NCBI GenBank assembly: GCA_905181585.1
Contig: CAJIYG010000002.1
Location: 62,001-126,000, forward strand
Source: an uncultured Flavobacteriales bacterium
GTDB taxonomy: Bacteria; Bacteroidota; Bacteroidia; Flavobacteriales; BACL11
DNA: 64,000 nucleotides
Direction: 5' to 3'
The notes under the pieces are model-generated. The model made no database searches. It saw nothing but the letters and a program-made list of their open reading frames with translations, and had not been told where the DNA came from. Made by a program: the position numbers and the translations under genes. Positions 37,518 through 45,669 of this stretch are shown piece by piece; positions within the stretch are counted from its first letter, which is position 1; every line of letters begins with the position of its first letter.

Positions 37518-38999
37518 TTAAGAAATAGAATTTAAGAATGCATTAGCAGAATTCGCTAATGCATTCTTTTTTTCATCCTTCATTTTGTCATACATATTAA
37601 TCATGAATTTCATTCTAATGTTTTTATTAAATACCTCTCTATGATTATTTATAAATCTCCAGTATAACCCATCCCAAATATTTGTCCATTCACCTTTTGT
37701 ATTAAAGTCACTCATTTTTTTTATATAGTTACTTGAACTAATATATGGTTTTGTTGACATAATACCACCATCTGCAAACTGACTCATTCCATATACATTA
37801 GGAACCATTACCCAATCATATGCATCAATAAACAATTCCATAAACCATTTATACACATCATCCGGATCAAATTCACAGAGTAGCATGAAATTACCTAAGA
37901 CCATTAATCTTTCTATGTGATGACAGTAGCTCTTATCTAATGTCTTTTGTATAGCATTATCTACGGGTAAAATACCTGTAGTTGCATTGTAAAATGATTT
38001 TGGAATCTTTCTTTTAAAACCAAAAAAATTATTTTTTCTTTCAAAACTTCCTTTATGTATATAAACACCTCTAATAAATTCTCTCCACCCAATTATTTGT
38101 CTTATGAATCCTTCCAAAGAGTTTATAGGAACATGCTCTGAGAATTTTAGAGATTCCTTTACTACAAAATCTGGTGTTAATAGACCTATATTTAAAAGTG
38201 GTGAAATGACACTATGATTAAGAAAAGTTTCTTTTTCTACAATTGCATCTTCATAAATACCAAACTCTATAAATCTATTTTCTAAGAAATCTTTTAACCA
38301 TCTTTTAGATAATTTAAAAGAAGTTGGGTATTGTGGTTTTTTAGGAAAATCACCCGGGTTTTCTTTGAAATTAAGTTTAACATAATTTACAGCTTCACTA
38401 AAGTAATTATCTATTTTTAGCTCTTTTATTTTTGGGGGTATTTTATTTTTGGGATATTTTTTTCTGTTTTCAGCATCAAATGTCCATTTTCCACCTTCAG
38501 GCTTACCATTTTGATCGATTAGTATTGAATTTTTTTTTCTCTGCTCAGTATAAAATGTTGAATGTAAAAATTTACTTTTATCATTGCCGAAAAAGGTATC
38601 AATTTCTGATTTAGAATTTAAAAACATAGGACTTTCCAGTACATTTATTTTAATATTATTTTGCTTGGAAATATTCAGGATTCTTGAGTCCAGATAGTTA
38701 TCTATACAGTTAATGTATGATATATTATCAAAATTTTCTTTCTTTAAATAAGGAATTAAGTTCCTTATATCACTAAGACTATTTTGATTTTCTAAATATG
38801 TTACATTTAAATTTTTTTCTTTTAAAAAATCATAATAAAATTTCATTGATGACCTATGCATAATAAGTTTTTGAACATGAAATTTATATTGACTAAAAAA
38901 AAGTGGCTCTTCAATTAAAAAATATATACCATTCTTTTCTATCAATGGGTTTTGCTCAAACAACTGATGAGGGAAAATTAATATTGCTGTATTATTCAT
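37518..38999 (-). CDS. FeS-BCP-like photolyase/cryptochrome lacking the Fe-S cysteines
   Basis: A 493-residue flavoprotein of the prokaryotic (6-4) photolyase (FeS-BCP, PhrB-like) group. The N-terminal antenna-type domain is about 1-200. The FAD domain has IRQIIGWREFIRG (about 299-311), HHIERLMVLGN (360-370), WVMVPNVYGMSQFADGG and KPYISSSNYIKKMS (417-430). Canonical members bind a 4Fe-4S cluster through four Cys. Here the positions after the KMS motif read DFNTKGEWTNIWDGLYW with no Cys and a shortened loop, and the upstream ligand position (about 345) is also not Cys. Repair or sensory role is inferred. The partner gene lies 6 bp upstream. Confidence 0.85.
   Translation of the reverse strand: MNNTAILIFPHQLFEQNPLIEKNGIYFLIEEPLFFSQYKFHVQKLIMHRSSMKFYYDFLKEKNLNVTYLENQNSLSDIRNLIPYLKKENFDNISYINCIDNYLDSRILNISKQNNIKINVLESPMFLNSKSEIDTFFGNDKSKFLHSTFYTEQRKKNSILIDQNGKPEGGKWTFDAENRKKYPKNKIPPKIKELKIDNYFSEAVNYVKLNFKENPGDFPKKPQYPTSFKLSKRWLKDFLENRFIEFGIYEDAIVEKETFLNHSVISPLLNIGLLTPDFVVKESLKFSEHVPINSLEGFIRQIIGWREFIRGVYIHKGSFERKNNFFGFKRKIPKSFYNATTGILPVDNAIQKTLDKSYCHHIERLMVLGNFMLLCEFDPDDVYKWFMELFIDAYDWVMVPNVYGMSQFADGGIMSTKPYISSSNYIKKMSDFNTKGEWTNIWDGLYWRFINNHREVFNKNIRMKFMINMYDKMKDEKKNALANSANAFLNSIS
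37534..37568. terminator. Bidirectional hairpin terminator inside the photolyase 3' end
   Basis: Long inverted repeat AAGAATGCATTAGC / GCTAATGCATTCTT with T runs, between convergent genes. It lies within the last codons of the minus-strand photolyase gene, so the sequence both terminates the glucanase transcript and encodes the photolyase tail. Confidence 0.85.
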
Positions 39000-39005
39000 A
39001 TTTAG

Positions 39006-40097
39006 TTAAATTGATTTTTTTAGTTCCTTTTTAGCTTTATTCCAATATTTAAAAAATGAAGTATAATTACCTTTAACATTTGTTAGCCAATCTCTACTTT
39101 CTTTTTTTCCAGTGTAATGTGAGTTTAAAGGATGTTCTTTGAAGTAAATATTATTATTAATTATAAGCTTTGTAAGCTCCTTATATTCGCCAGCAAAAAT
39201 TTGAATATTTTCTATGTTTTTTGATAGCTCAAGCATAAAATCCATACATTTTTTGCTTATCGGGTATTTTTCATAAATACTTGGCTCAAGAATTAGTATT
39301 CTATTTGCTTTGTTACTAGCTCTCCACAATGGATCAAGATTATAATAATTATAGATACAAGTTTGAATATTTGGATTAATAATTAAGTTATCACTTTTAG
39401 GTAAAATTGTTTTTTCATCAAATAAAATTCTTTTCTCTAATTCGTTAGGGATAGACATGTCTGTGATTTTTTCATAGCTATGATCAAGAAATGTATTTCT
39501 TTGATTTGAATAAGTATATTTATTAATATTTTCTTGATTGGCATAGTACTTTTTGTTGCTATTTGCTCCAGCAACCCACTGCCAGCTTAATGAATTAGAT
39601 GCTAAATCTCCATCAAGAAGATAATAATACATCCATTTTGCTGGATTTCTCCAGTTACTCTTAGAAATATTACAACAAATTGAAGCTATGTACATTCTTA
39701 TATGATTATGTATGTATCCAGTTTCATATAAACCATTAATTACTTGATCAATTATTTCAATTCCTGACTGTGCTTTAGTAATATTTAATGAGATTTCATT
39801 ATTATTTATATCTGGTTGAAGTCTTTTTAAATCTATATTGATATCATTTTCTAACCATAATAATTGCCAATAATCTCTCCATGCAAGCTCTTGCACAAAC
39901 TTTTCTATTTCACTTAAATCATATCCTTTTTTAATACAGTTATCGTATATTAATTTTGTTGAAATAACTCCTCTTGAAATATATGGAGATAAGTAGGTTA
40001 CATCGCCATCTATAAAGTTTCTGTTTTTGCAATACCTCTTAGGTGAAATGTTTTCTACTCTCTCAATTATATCTTTGTAATTAGTGGGAAAATTCAT
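39006..40097 (-). CDS. Photolyase-like FAD-binding protein with rearranged domain order
   Basis: A 363-residue protein. It begins directly with the photolyase FAD-binding helical domain: SPYISRG, QELAWRDYWQLLW (about 68-80), TGYIHNHIRMYIAS, LDGDLASNSLSWQWVAG (about 168-184). The usual N-terminal antenna domain is absent. After residue about 250 there is an alpha/beta unit (LDPLWRAS, NRILILEPS, NIQIFAGEYKEL, IYFKEHP). This looks like an antenna-type Rossmann half placed at the C-terminus. It ends with RDWL and FFKYWNKAK. Probably co-transcribed with the FeS-BCP-like gene downstream (6-bp gap). Confidence 0.78.
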   Translation of the reverse strand: MNFPTNYKDIIERVENISPKRYCKNRNFIDGDVTYLSPYISRGVISTKLIYDNCIKKGYDLSEIEKFVQELAWRDYWQLLWLENDINIDLKRLQPDINNNEISLNITKAQSGIEIIDQVINGLYETGYIHNHIRMYIASICCNISKSNWRNPAKWMYYYLLDGDLASNSLSWQWVAGANSNKKYYANQENINKYTYSNQRNTFLDHSYEKITDMSIPNELEKRILFDEKTILPKSDNLIINPNIQTCIYNYYNLDPLWRASNKANRILILEPSIYEKYPISKKCMDFMLELSKNIENIQIFAGEYKELTKLIINNNIYFKEHPLNSHYTGKKESRDWLTNVKGNYTSFFKYWNKAKKELKKSI

Positions 40098-40193
40098 CTA
40101 TATATAATTTATTACTTTAAAAAGTTATGCAAATTTAAATAATCTATTTTTGAAATGTTATTTTAAAAAAAATTATTATTAAATGATTCTTTT

Positions 40194-40610
40194 ATGTTTA
40201 AACAACTTATAATTTTAAATATAATGTTTTTACTTTTCTGTAATTTTGGATGTAATAAAACATTTACTGAAAACTGTATGATTGATAGATATTACTCTTC
40301 TTCCTTCCATAAATATAATAATGGTTATAGATATACTCAAAGAGAAATTTCTACCAATTTTTCTGAAGAAGATTTTAATCAATTATTTAAAGAATCTAAT
40401 CTAAGTTGTAAAGAGATTCTTACAAAATACTTTTATTGTAATATATGTTTTTTATCTGATAAAGAGCATATAATTTCCTATAATGGCAATAAAATATTAC
40501 TTGAGTCTACAAATAGTGTTATTGACTTTACAGAAAATATATTATCAATTATTGCTAATATGGAAACAGGGGCCTTAGAGTATGATGATTTTAATAGTAT
40601 TAATCCATAG
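40194..40610 (+). CDS. Small lipoprotein of unknown function
   Basis: A 138-residue protein with hydrophobic signal and possible lipobox FCNFGC (Cys20). The rest is Cys-containing (FTENCMIDRYY, NLSCKEIL, YCNICFL), suggesting disulfides outside the cytoplasm. No family was recognised. It diverges from the photolyase operon across a 96-bp AT-rich spacer and precedes the NTF2-like lipoprotein by 60 bp. Confidence 0.55.
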   Translation: MFKQLIILNIMFLLFCNFGCNKTFTENCMIDRYYSSSFHKYNNGYRYTQREISTNFSEEDFNQLFKESNLSCKEILTKYFYCNICFLSDKEHIISYNGNKILLESTNSVIDFTENILSIIANMETGALEYDDFNSINP

Positions 40611-40670
40611 ATTATTTTAATTAAATTATATTTTTGTGATTCATAAATTATAAATTAAATACATATAAAA

Positions 40671-41201
40671 ATGAAAAAATATATTTTATTATTATCAATT
40701 ATTACAATTCTATTCTCATGTGGGAATGAAGTCCAAATGGAAGTAGGGGAGACGCTAAAAAATATTATTGGCTATGAAGTTAGTGATGCAGGGGAGAAAA
40801 TATCTCTTTACAGTGGAGACATTTCTACTGTTGAGGTATGGGAAAATTATTTAACTGCACATAATGCTGCGGATCTTGACGCTATCAAGCTTTTAAATGC
40901 TGAAGACATTAAAGTCTGGGGCCCAAAGGGCGAGTATATTAATGGGTCTGATGCACATATCGAATTTGTTACTTCTTGGTTTGCAAATAACACTCCACAA
41001 TGGAAAACTAAATATATGATTGCTAATGAAGTTACAAAGGGTGATGTTTTAGAGCAGTGGGTTACTTCTGGTCATGATTTAACTTTAAATGTTGAGGGAG
41101 ATGTAATTAATGTTTTTCAAGTTCATGACGCATTAATTGTTGAAGGTAAAGTTCAAAAATTTTATGTTAATGAAAGAATTGTTTTAGATTCTAAAGAGTA
41201 A
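40671..41201 (+). CDS. Lipoprotein with NTF2/SnoaL-like domain
   Basis: A 176-residue protein with lipobox TILFSC (Cys17) and an NTF2-like fold: WENYLTAHNAADLDAIKLL (helices, about 62-80), EDIKVWGPKGEY, a WFANNTPQWKTKYMIAN segment and VLEQWVTSGHDL strands. A companion of the lipoprotein at 26024 in architecture, though divergent in sequence. Ligand and role are unknown. It is followed by a strong terminator and has a TAnnTTTG-like element about 40 bp upstream. Confidence 0.7.
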   Translation: MKKYILLLSIITILFSCGNEVQMEVGETLKNIIGYEVSDAGEKISLYSGDISTVEVWENYLTAHNAADLDAIKLLNAEDIKVWGPKGEYINGSDAHIEFVTSWFANNTPQWKTKYMIANEVTKGDVLEQWVTSGHDLTLNVEGDVINVFQVHDALIVEGKVQKFYVNERIVLDSKE

Positions 41202-41223
41202 TAAATACATTTAGTTATTATAG

Positions 41224-41260
41224 AAAACCTTGTAAGTAAATACTTACAAGGTTTTTTTTT
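41224..41260 (+). terminator. Rho-independent terminator
   Basis: Stem AAAACCTTGTAAGTA / TACTTACAAGGTTTT followed by a T run, directly after the NTF2-like lipoprotein. Confidence 0.92.
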
Positions 41261-41291
41261 AAACATTCACAAATATATTTTTTAAAGCTTA

Positions 41292-41299
41292 AATTTGTA
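41292..41299 (+). promoter_or_regulatory. -7 element for the giant surface protein at 41321
   Basis: TAAATTTG is an exact TAnnTTTG match 21 bp before the ATG, downstream of a terminator. Confidence 0.45.
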
Positions 41300-41320
41300 T
41301 ATCAAAATTTTATATTAAAT

Positions 41321-44300
41321 ATGAAAAAATACACCTTTTTCCTTCTTGCATTTCTTTCTTTTTCAATAATCTTTTATACAACAGTCTCTGCAAGAGTTAT
41401 AAATTTTCAAATCAACACTTTATCTAATGGATCTGAAATAAGCTGGGATCTTTCCGATTCCTCTTCAATCATTTTAATTTCTGGTGGTTCTTATGTTTCT
41501 AACACAACATATAATAACTATATTGATCTTTCAAATGGTTGCTATGATTTTAATATGTATGATTCATTTGGAGACGGATGGAACGGTGGTAATTATTCTA
41601 TTATAGATTCTTTAACTAGTAATGTATTATATTCTGGAGGTCTATTAAATGGTTCTTTTGGATCTGATCCGCTTTGTTTTGGTCCTTCTGGATGTACTGA
41701 TCCTAATGCAACAAACTTTGATCCTAACGCAATTGTAGATGACGGTTCTTGTACATATTTTACATGTACTGATCTTGTTTTAACTATGAATGATTCATAT
41801 GGTGATGGGTGGAATGGAAATGATTTTTCATTATTTGATTCAAATGGAAATTTATATTTTACATCAACTCTAAATAATGGTTCTTTTGGTCTTGATTATC
41901 TATGTTTACCAGATGATTGTTATAGTGTAATTTGTAATGGTGGTTCTTGGCAAAATGAAGTTTCTTGGACTCTTGCAGATACAAACGGGATTGTTTTGCT
42001 TTCTGGCGGTGCGCCATTTAGTGGTTCAATATGTTTTCCAACGATTTATGGTTGTACAAATCCTCTAGCTAATAATTTTGATTCTTTAGCTAATGTCGAC
42101 GATGGTTCATGTCTTTTTGCCTGTATTGACTCTGACACTTCTGAGAGTTTTGAATCTGGTCAGGGATTTACATGGATGTTAGATCCAAATAATACTGTTG
42201 ATTGGACTAATCGTTCTGGAGGAACTCCATCTAATTCAACAGGTCCCTCAGGAGCTTTTGATGGCTCTTATTATATGTATACTGAAGCATCTTCAGGTAA
42301 TAGTAATAAAGAAGCAATCATGTATGTTCCCTGTGTTGATGTAAGCGCTTGGACTCAATTAACATTTGTATTTGCATACCATATGTATGGATCAGATATT
42401 GGTGATTTAAGTATTGATGTTTCATCTGATAGTGGAGCGACTTGGAGTCAAGAGTGGACTATAAGTAGTAATCAAGGAGATCAGTGGTTTGAAGCATTCG
42501 TTGATTTAAGTACTTATTCAGGATCTATTTCTGTAAGAGTACATGCCGAAACAGGAACTGGGTTTAGATCAGATATTGCTATTGATTATTTACGTTTTAT
42601 GGAAGCTCCAGCTTTTGGTTGTACTGATACCTTAGCATTAAATTATGATACCTTAGCAAATTATGATGATGGTTCATGTTTGTACCAAGTAGGATGTACT
42701 AATCCATTGGCAGATAATTATAATTCTTCAGCAATAATTGATGACGGATCATGTTTATATGGCTGTATTATTGCTGATACCTCCGAGAGTTTTGAATCTG
42801 GTCAAGGGATTACATGGGAGTTAGATCCAAATAATACTATAGATTGGACAAACCAAAGTGGAGGAACACCTTCATTTAATACAGGCCCCTCAGGAGCTTT
42901 TGATGGCTCTTATTATATGTATACTGAAGCATCTTCAGGTAATAGTAATAAAGAAGCAATCATGTATGTTTCATGCGTAGATCCTCTTGCTTGGAATCAA
43001 TTATCTTTTGTTTTAGCTTATCACATGCGTGGTACAAATATGGGTTCTTTAACTGTAGATATCTCTATAGATAGTGGAACTACTTGGATTCAAGAGTGGA
43101 CTATCTCAGGAAATCAGGGTAATCAGTGGAATGAAATTCAAATAGACTTAGGGGCTTACACTCAAGATATATCAGTAAGAGTTCATGCTGAGACAGGTAA
43201 TGGTTATAGTTCTGACATTGCTATTGATCTATTAAGATTTGAAGAATATCCTGTTTCAGGATGTGTAGATCCTTCAGCTTCAAATTTTGATCCTCTTGCT
43301 ACTATTGACGATGGATCCTGTTTATACACAGGTTGTACAGATGTTTTAGCAGCTAATTATTGTACAGGCTGTAATGTTACAGATAACTCACTCTGTATAT
43401 ACTATTTGTGTAGTGGTCTTAATTTTACAGATAATTTTGAAGGAAATAGTTTATCTTCAAATGGATGGACATCTTTTTCCGGATCCTCAGCCTCAGTTGA
43501 TCTAACAAGTTCTAATTCAATAGCTGATAGTGTTAGTGTAGAATTTGAAGGTGGCTCTGGCGGGACATGGTCCGGCTACCAAACTGAATCTGATGCTTTT
43601 GCAAACGTTTTACATATTGCCTCTGTGTCAAAATGTATTGATTTTACTACAATTGGAAATAATGACTCTATTGCACTAACTTTTGAGACTAAAATGTATT
43701 CTGGATTTTTAAGCGAGTATTCTTGGGTAAGAGTAAAAGTAGATGGAAATGTCATAGCTGATAACTTAGGAAATACCTCATATAATAATTTAACTTTACC
43801 TAATGATTCTTCTACAGATAACACACTTTTAGTTTATGACTTAACTCCTTTTACAGGAGGTGATCATTATGTAACTTTTGAATCAGTTAATAAATATGGT
43901 GCTGGCTCAGGGTCACTAAACAATGTTTGGATAGATAACGTAAATTTTGCAATTAATTTAATTAGTGGATGCACAGACACCAGCGCTGTTAACTATAATT
44001 CACAAGCACAGGCTGATGATGGATCATGTCTATATACATGCTTAAATAATTCAATCTATCATTCAGTAGAAACTGATTTAAATCCTCAAGAATGTTCTTG
44101 GACTATCTCTGATAATTTAGGTAATATACTTCTTTCATTTGGAAATTATACTTCTGCACAAACAATTGAAAATGATTCTACCTGTCTTTCTGAAGGATGT
44201 TATATATTAAATCTTTATGATTCTGCAGGAGATGGTTGGGGAGCTGGAAATTTTGGTAGCGTTATTTTATATGATAGTATTGGATCAATTCTTGCTAATG

Positions 44301-45571
44301 GGACATTAAACAATGGATCAAATTCTTCTTATGGTTTTAATATTGGAATTTGTAACCTTCAAAACCCTGGTTGTACAGATAGCCTGTCTTCTAATTATAA
44401 TTCACTTGCTGACATAGATAATGGTACTTGCTGTATTGATGGTTGTATGGATTTAGCATCTGTAAACTATGATTCTTTAGCGACATGTGATGATGGTTCT
44501 TGCGTTCCTTTTGTTTATGGTTGTACTGATGTAAATGCTTTAAATTATTATCCTGGAGCGAATGCTGATGATGGCTCGTGTATTTATGCTGGATGTACTG
44601 ATGCTAGTGCAAATAATTTTGATCCTAATGCCTCCATTGATGATGGGTCATGTACATACTCTCAATCATGTTTATCTCCAAAACCTACTGGTCTGGCTTC
44701 TTTTGACATAATTGATACTAGAGCTAAAATTTCTTGGGATAATATGAATGACTCTTCATGTTTAGTGTTAAAATATTTTGTTAGATACCGAGAGGTTGGT
44801 ACAAACTCTTGGGTAACAAAGTCTGCTGGTGTTGGTAATGGATTATGTGTTTTTGGTTTGAATACTGTTGAAAAACAGCTTTTAAATCTTAATCCAAATA
44901 CTTTATATGAATTTAAAATGAAAGCTTTTTACTGCGGAGGTACTTCTTCAAATTATTCTTCACCTGTTCAGTTTTCAACTTTAGATATATGTCCCGAAAT
45001 GACAAATCTTTCTGTTCAAGTTTTTAATAATAACACTAGTAAGGCTAGATTTTCTTGGGATACTACTGGAGCATATGTATTTGCAAGAATTATTTTACGA
45101 GTTGATACAGTTGGATCTCAGTGGCAAACTGTTGGAGGTTTTGGTGTTTATTTCCCAACGTTTAGTATTAATAAATTTGGTTTAACTTCAGGAGAATCAT
45201 ACAGGGCTCAAGGAAGGACATTTTGTGATTCAAATATTACAGCGTACAGATCACCTACTTGGACATCACCAATTTTTTGGACACAGCCCGGAAGTATAAG
45301 GTTAAATGGTGGAGCAATTATTAATAACTTAAATGTTTATCCCAATCCTTCTTCGCATGTATTTAATATTTCTTTCCAAAGTGAAAACTTACAGTCTTTA
45401 GAAGTTTCTATTAAAGATGTTATGGGTAAGATTATTTATAAGGAATTCAAAGAAAGCTTTATTGGTGAATATGTTAAAACCATCAAAATAAAAAACCAAA
45501 GTAAGGGATTATATTTTTTAGAAATTAAAAACGATTTAGGAATTATAAATAAGAAAATTATTATTCAATAA
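41321..45571 (+). CDS. Giant surface protein with MAM-like domains, GCTD repeats and T9SS domain
   Basis: A 1416-residue exported protein. Order: signal peptide; units with the motif DSFGDGWNG (about residues 83-91 and 162-170) ending in GCTD/DDGSC repeats; two tandem MAM/jelly-roll-like units (starting SESFESGQG, about 275 and 487) that share an exact 84-bp DNA repeat; a third sandwich domain; another DSAGDGW unit; four GCxD...DDGSC repeats; two FnIII-like domains; and a long type A sorting domain (YPNPSSHVFNI). No enzyme domain was seen. Probably an adhesin or Ca-stabilised matrix protein (inference). Confidence 0.8.
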   Translation: MKKYTFFLLAFLSFSIIFYTTVSARVINFQINTLSNGSEISWDLSDSSSIILISGGSYVSNTTYNNYIDLSNGCYDFNMYDSFGDGWNGGNYSIIDSLTSNVLYSGGLLNGSFGSDPLCFGPSGCTDPNATNFDPNAIVDDGSCTYFTCTDLVLTMNDSYGDGWNGNDFSLFDSNGNLYFTSTLNNGSFGLDYLCLPDDCYSVICNGGSWQNEVSWTLADTNGIVLLSGGAPFSGSICFPTIYGCTNPLANNFDSLANVDDGSCLFACIDSDTSESFESGQGFTWMLDPNNTVDWTNRSGGTPSNSTGPSGAFDGSYYMYTEASSGNSNKEAIMYVPCVDVSAWTQLTFVFAYHMYGSDIGDLSIDVSSDSGATWSQEWTISSNQGDQWFEAFVDLSTYSGSISVRVHAETGTGFRSDIAIDYLRFMEAPAFGCTDTLALNYDTLANYDDGSCLYQVGCTNPLADNYNSSAIIDDGSCLYGCIIADTSESFESGQGITWELDPNNTIDWTNQSGGTPSFNTGPSGAFDGSYYMYTEASSGNSNKEAIMYVSCVDPLAWNQLSFVLAYHMRGTNMGSLTVDISIDSGTTWIQEWTISGNQGNQWNEIQIDLGAYTQDISVRVHAETGNGYSSDIAIDLLRFEEYPVSGCVDPSASNFDPLATIDDGSCLYTGCTDVLAANYCTGCNVTDNSLCIYYLCSGLNFTDNFEGNSLSSNGWTSFSGSSASVDLTSSNSIADSVSVEFEGGSGGTWSGYQTESDAFANVLHIASVSKCIDFTTIGNNDSIALTFETKMYSGFLSEYSWVRVKVDGNVIADNLGNTSYNNLTLPNDSSTDNTLLVYDLTPFTGGDHYVTFESVNKYGAGSGSLNNVWIDNVNFAINLISGCTDTSAVNYNSQAQADDGSCLYTCLNNSIYHSVETDLNPQECSWTISDNLGNILLSFGNYTSAQTIENDSTCLSEGCYILNLYDSAGDGWGAGNFGSVILYDSIGSILANGTLNNGSNSSYGFNIGICNLQNPGCTDSLSSNYNSLADIDNGTCCIDGCMDLASVNYDSLATCDDGSCVPFVYGCTDVNALNYYPGANADDGSCIYAGCTDASANNFDPNASIDDGSCTYSQSCLSPKPTGLASFDIIDTRAKISWDNMNDSSCLVLKYFVRYREVGTNSWVTKSAGVGNGLCVFGLNTVEKQLLNLNPNTLYEFKMKAFYCGGTSSNYSSPVQFSTLDICPEMTNLSVQVFNNNTSKARFSWDTTGAYVFARIILRVDTVGSQWQTVGGFGVYFPTFSINKFGLTSGESYRAQGRTFCDSNITAYRSPTWTSPIFWTQPGSIRLNGGAIINNLNVYPNPSSHVFNISFQSENLQSLEVSIKDVMGKIIYKEFKESFIGEYVKTIKIKNQSKGLYFLEIKNDLGIINKKIIIQ
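42245..42328 (+). repeat. 84-bp exact direct repeat, copy 1
   Basis: Encodes the PSGAFDGSYYMYTEASSGN region of the first MAM-like unit. Identical base for base to 42887-42970. Confidence 0.95.
42887..42970 (+). repeat. 84-bp exact direct repeat, copy 2
   Basis: Second copy in the next MAM-like unit, 642 bp downstream. The surrounding unit is diverged, so the identity is local. Confidence 0.95.
44441..45568 (+). repeat. Shared C-terminal cassette, copy 2 (more diverged)
   Basis: Same module order as 36442-37506 (GCMD and GCTD repeats, FnIII pair with KSAGVGNGLC and RAQGRTFCDSN, T9SS CTD). Its nucleotide and protein sequence are more diverged than in copies 1 and 3. Confidence 0.8.
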
Positions 45572-45669
45572 AAGTTAATTCAAAACTTTGAACGCAAAAG
45601 ATTTAAATATGAAAAATTTATTTTATTAAATAAAACCTTATATTTATAAAAAATTAAAAAAATTACACC

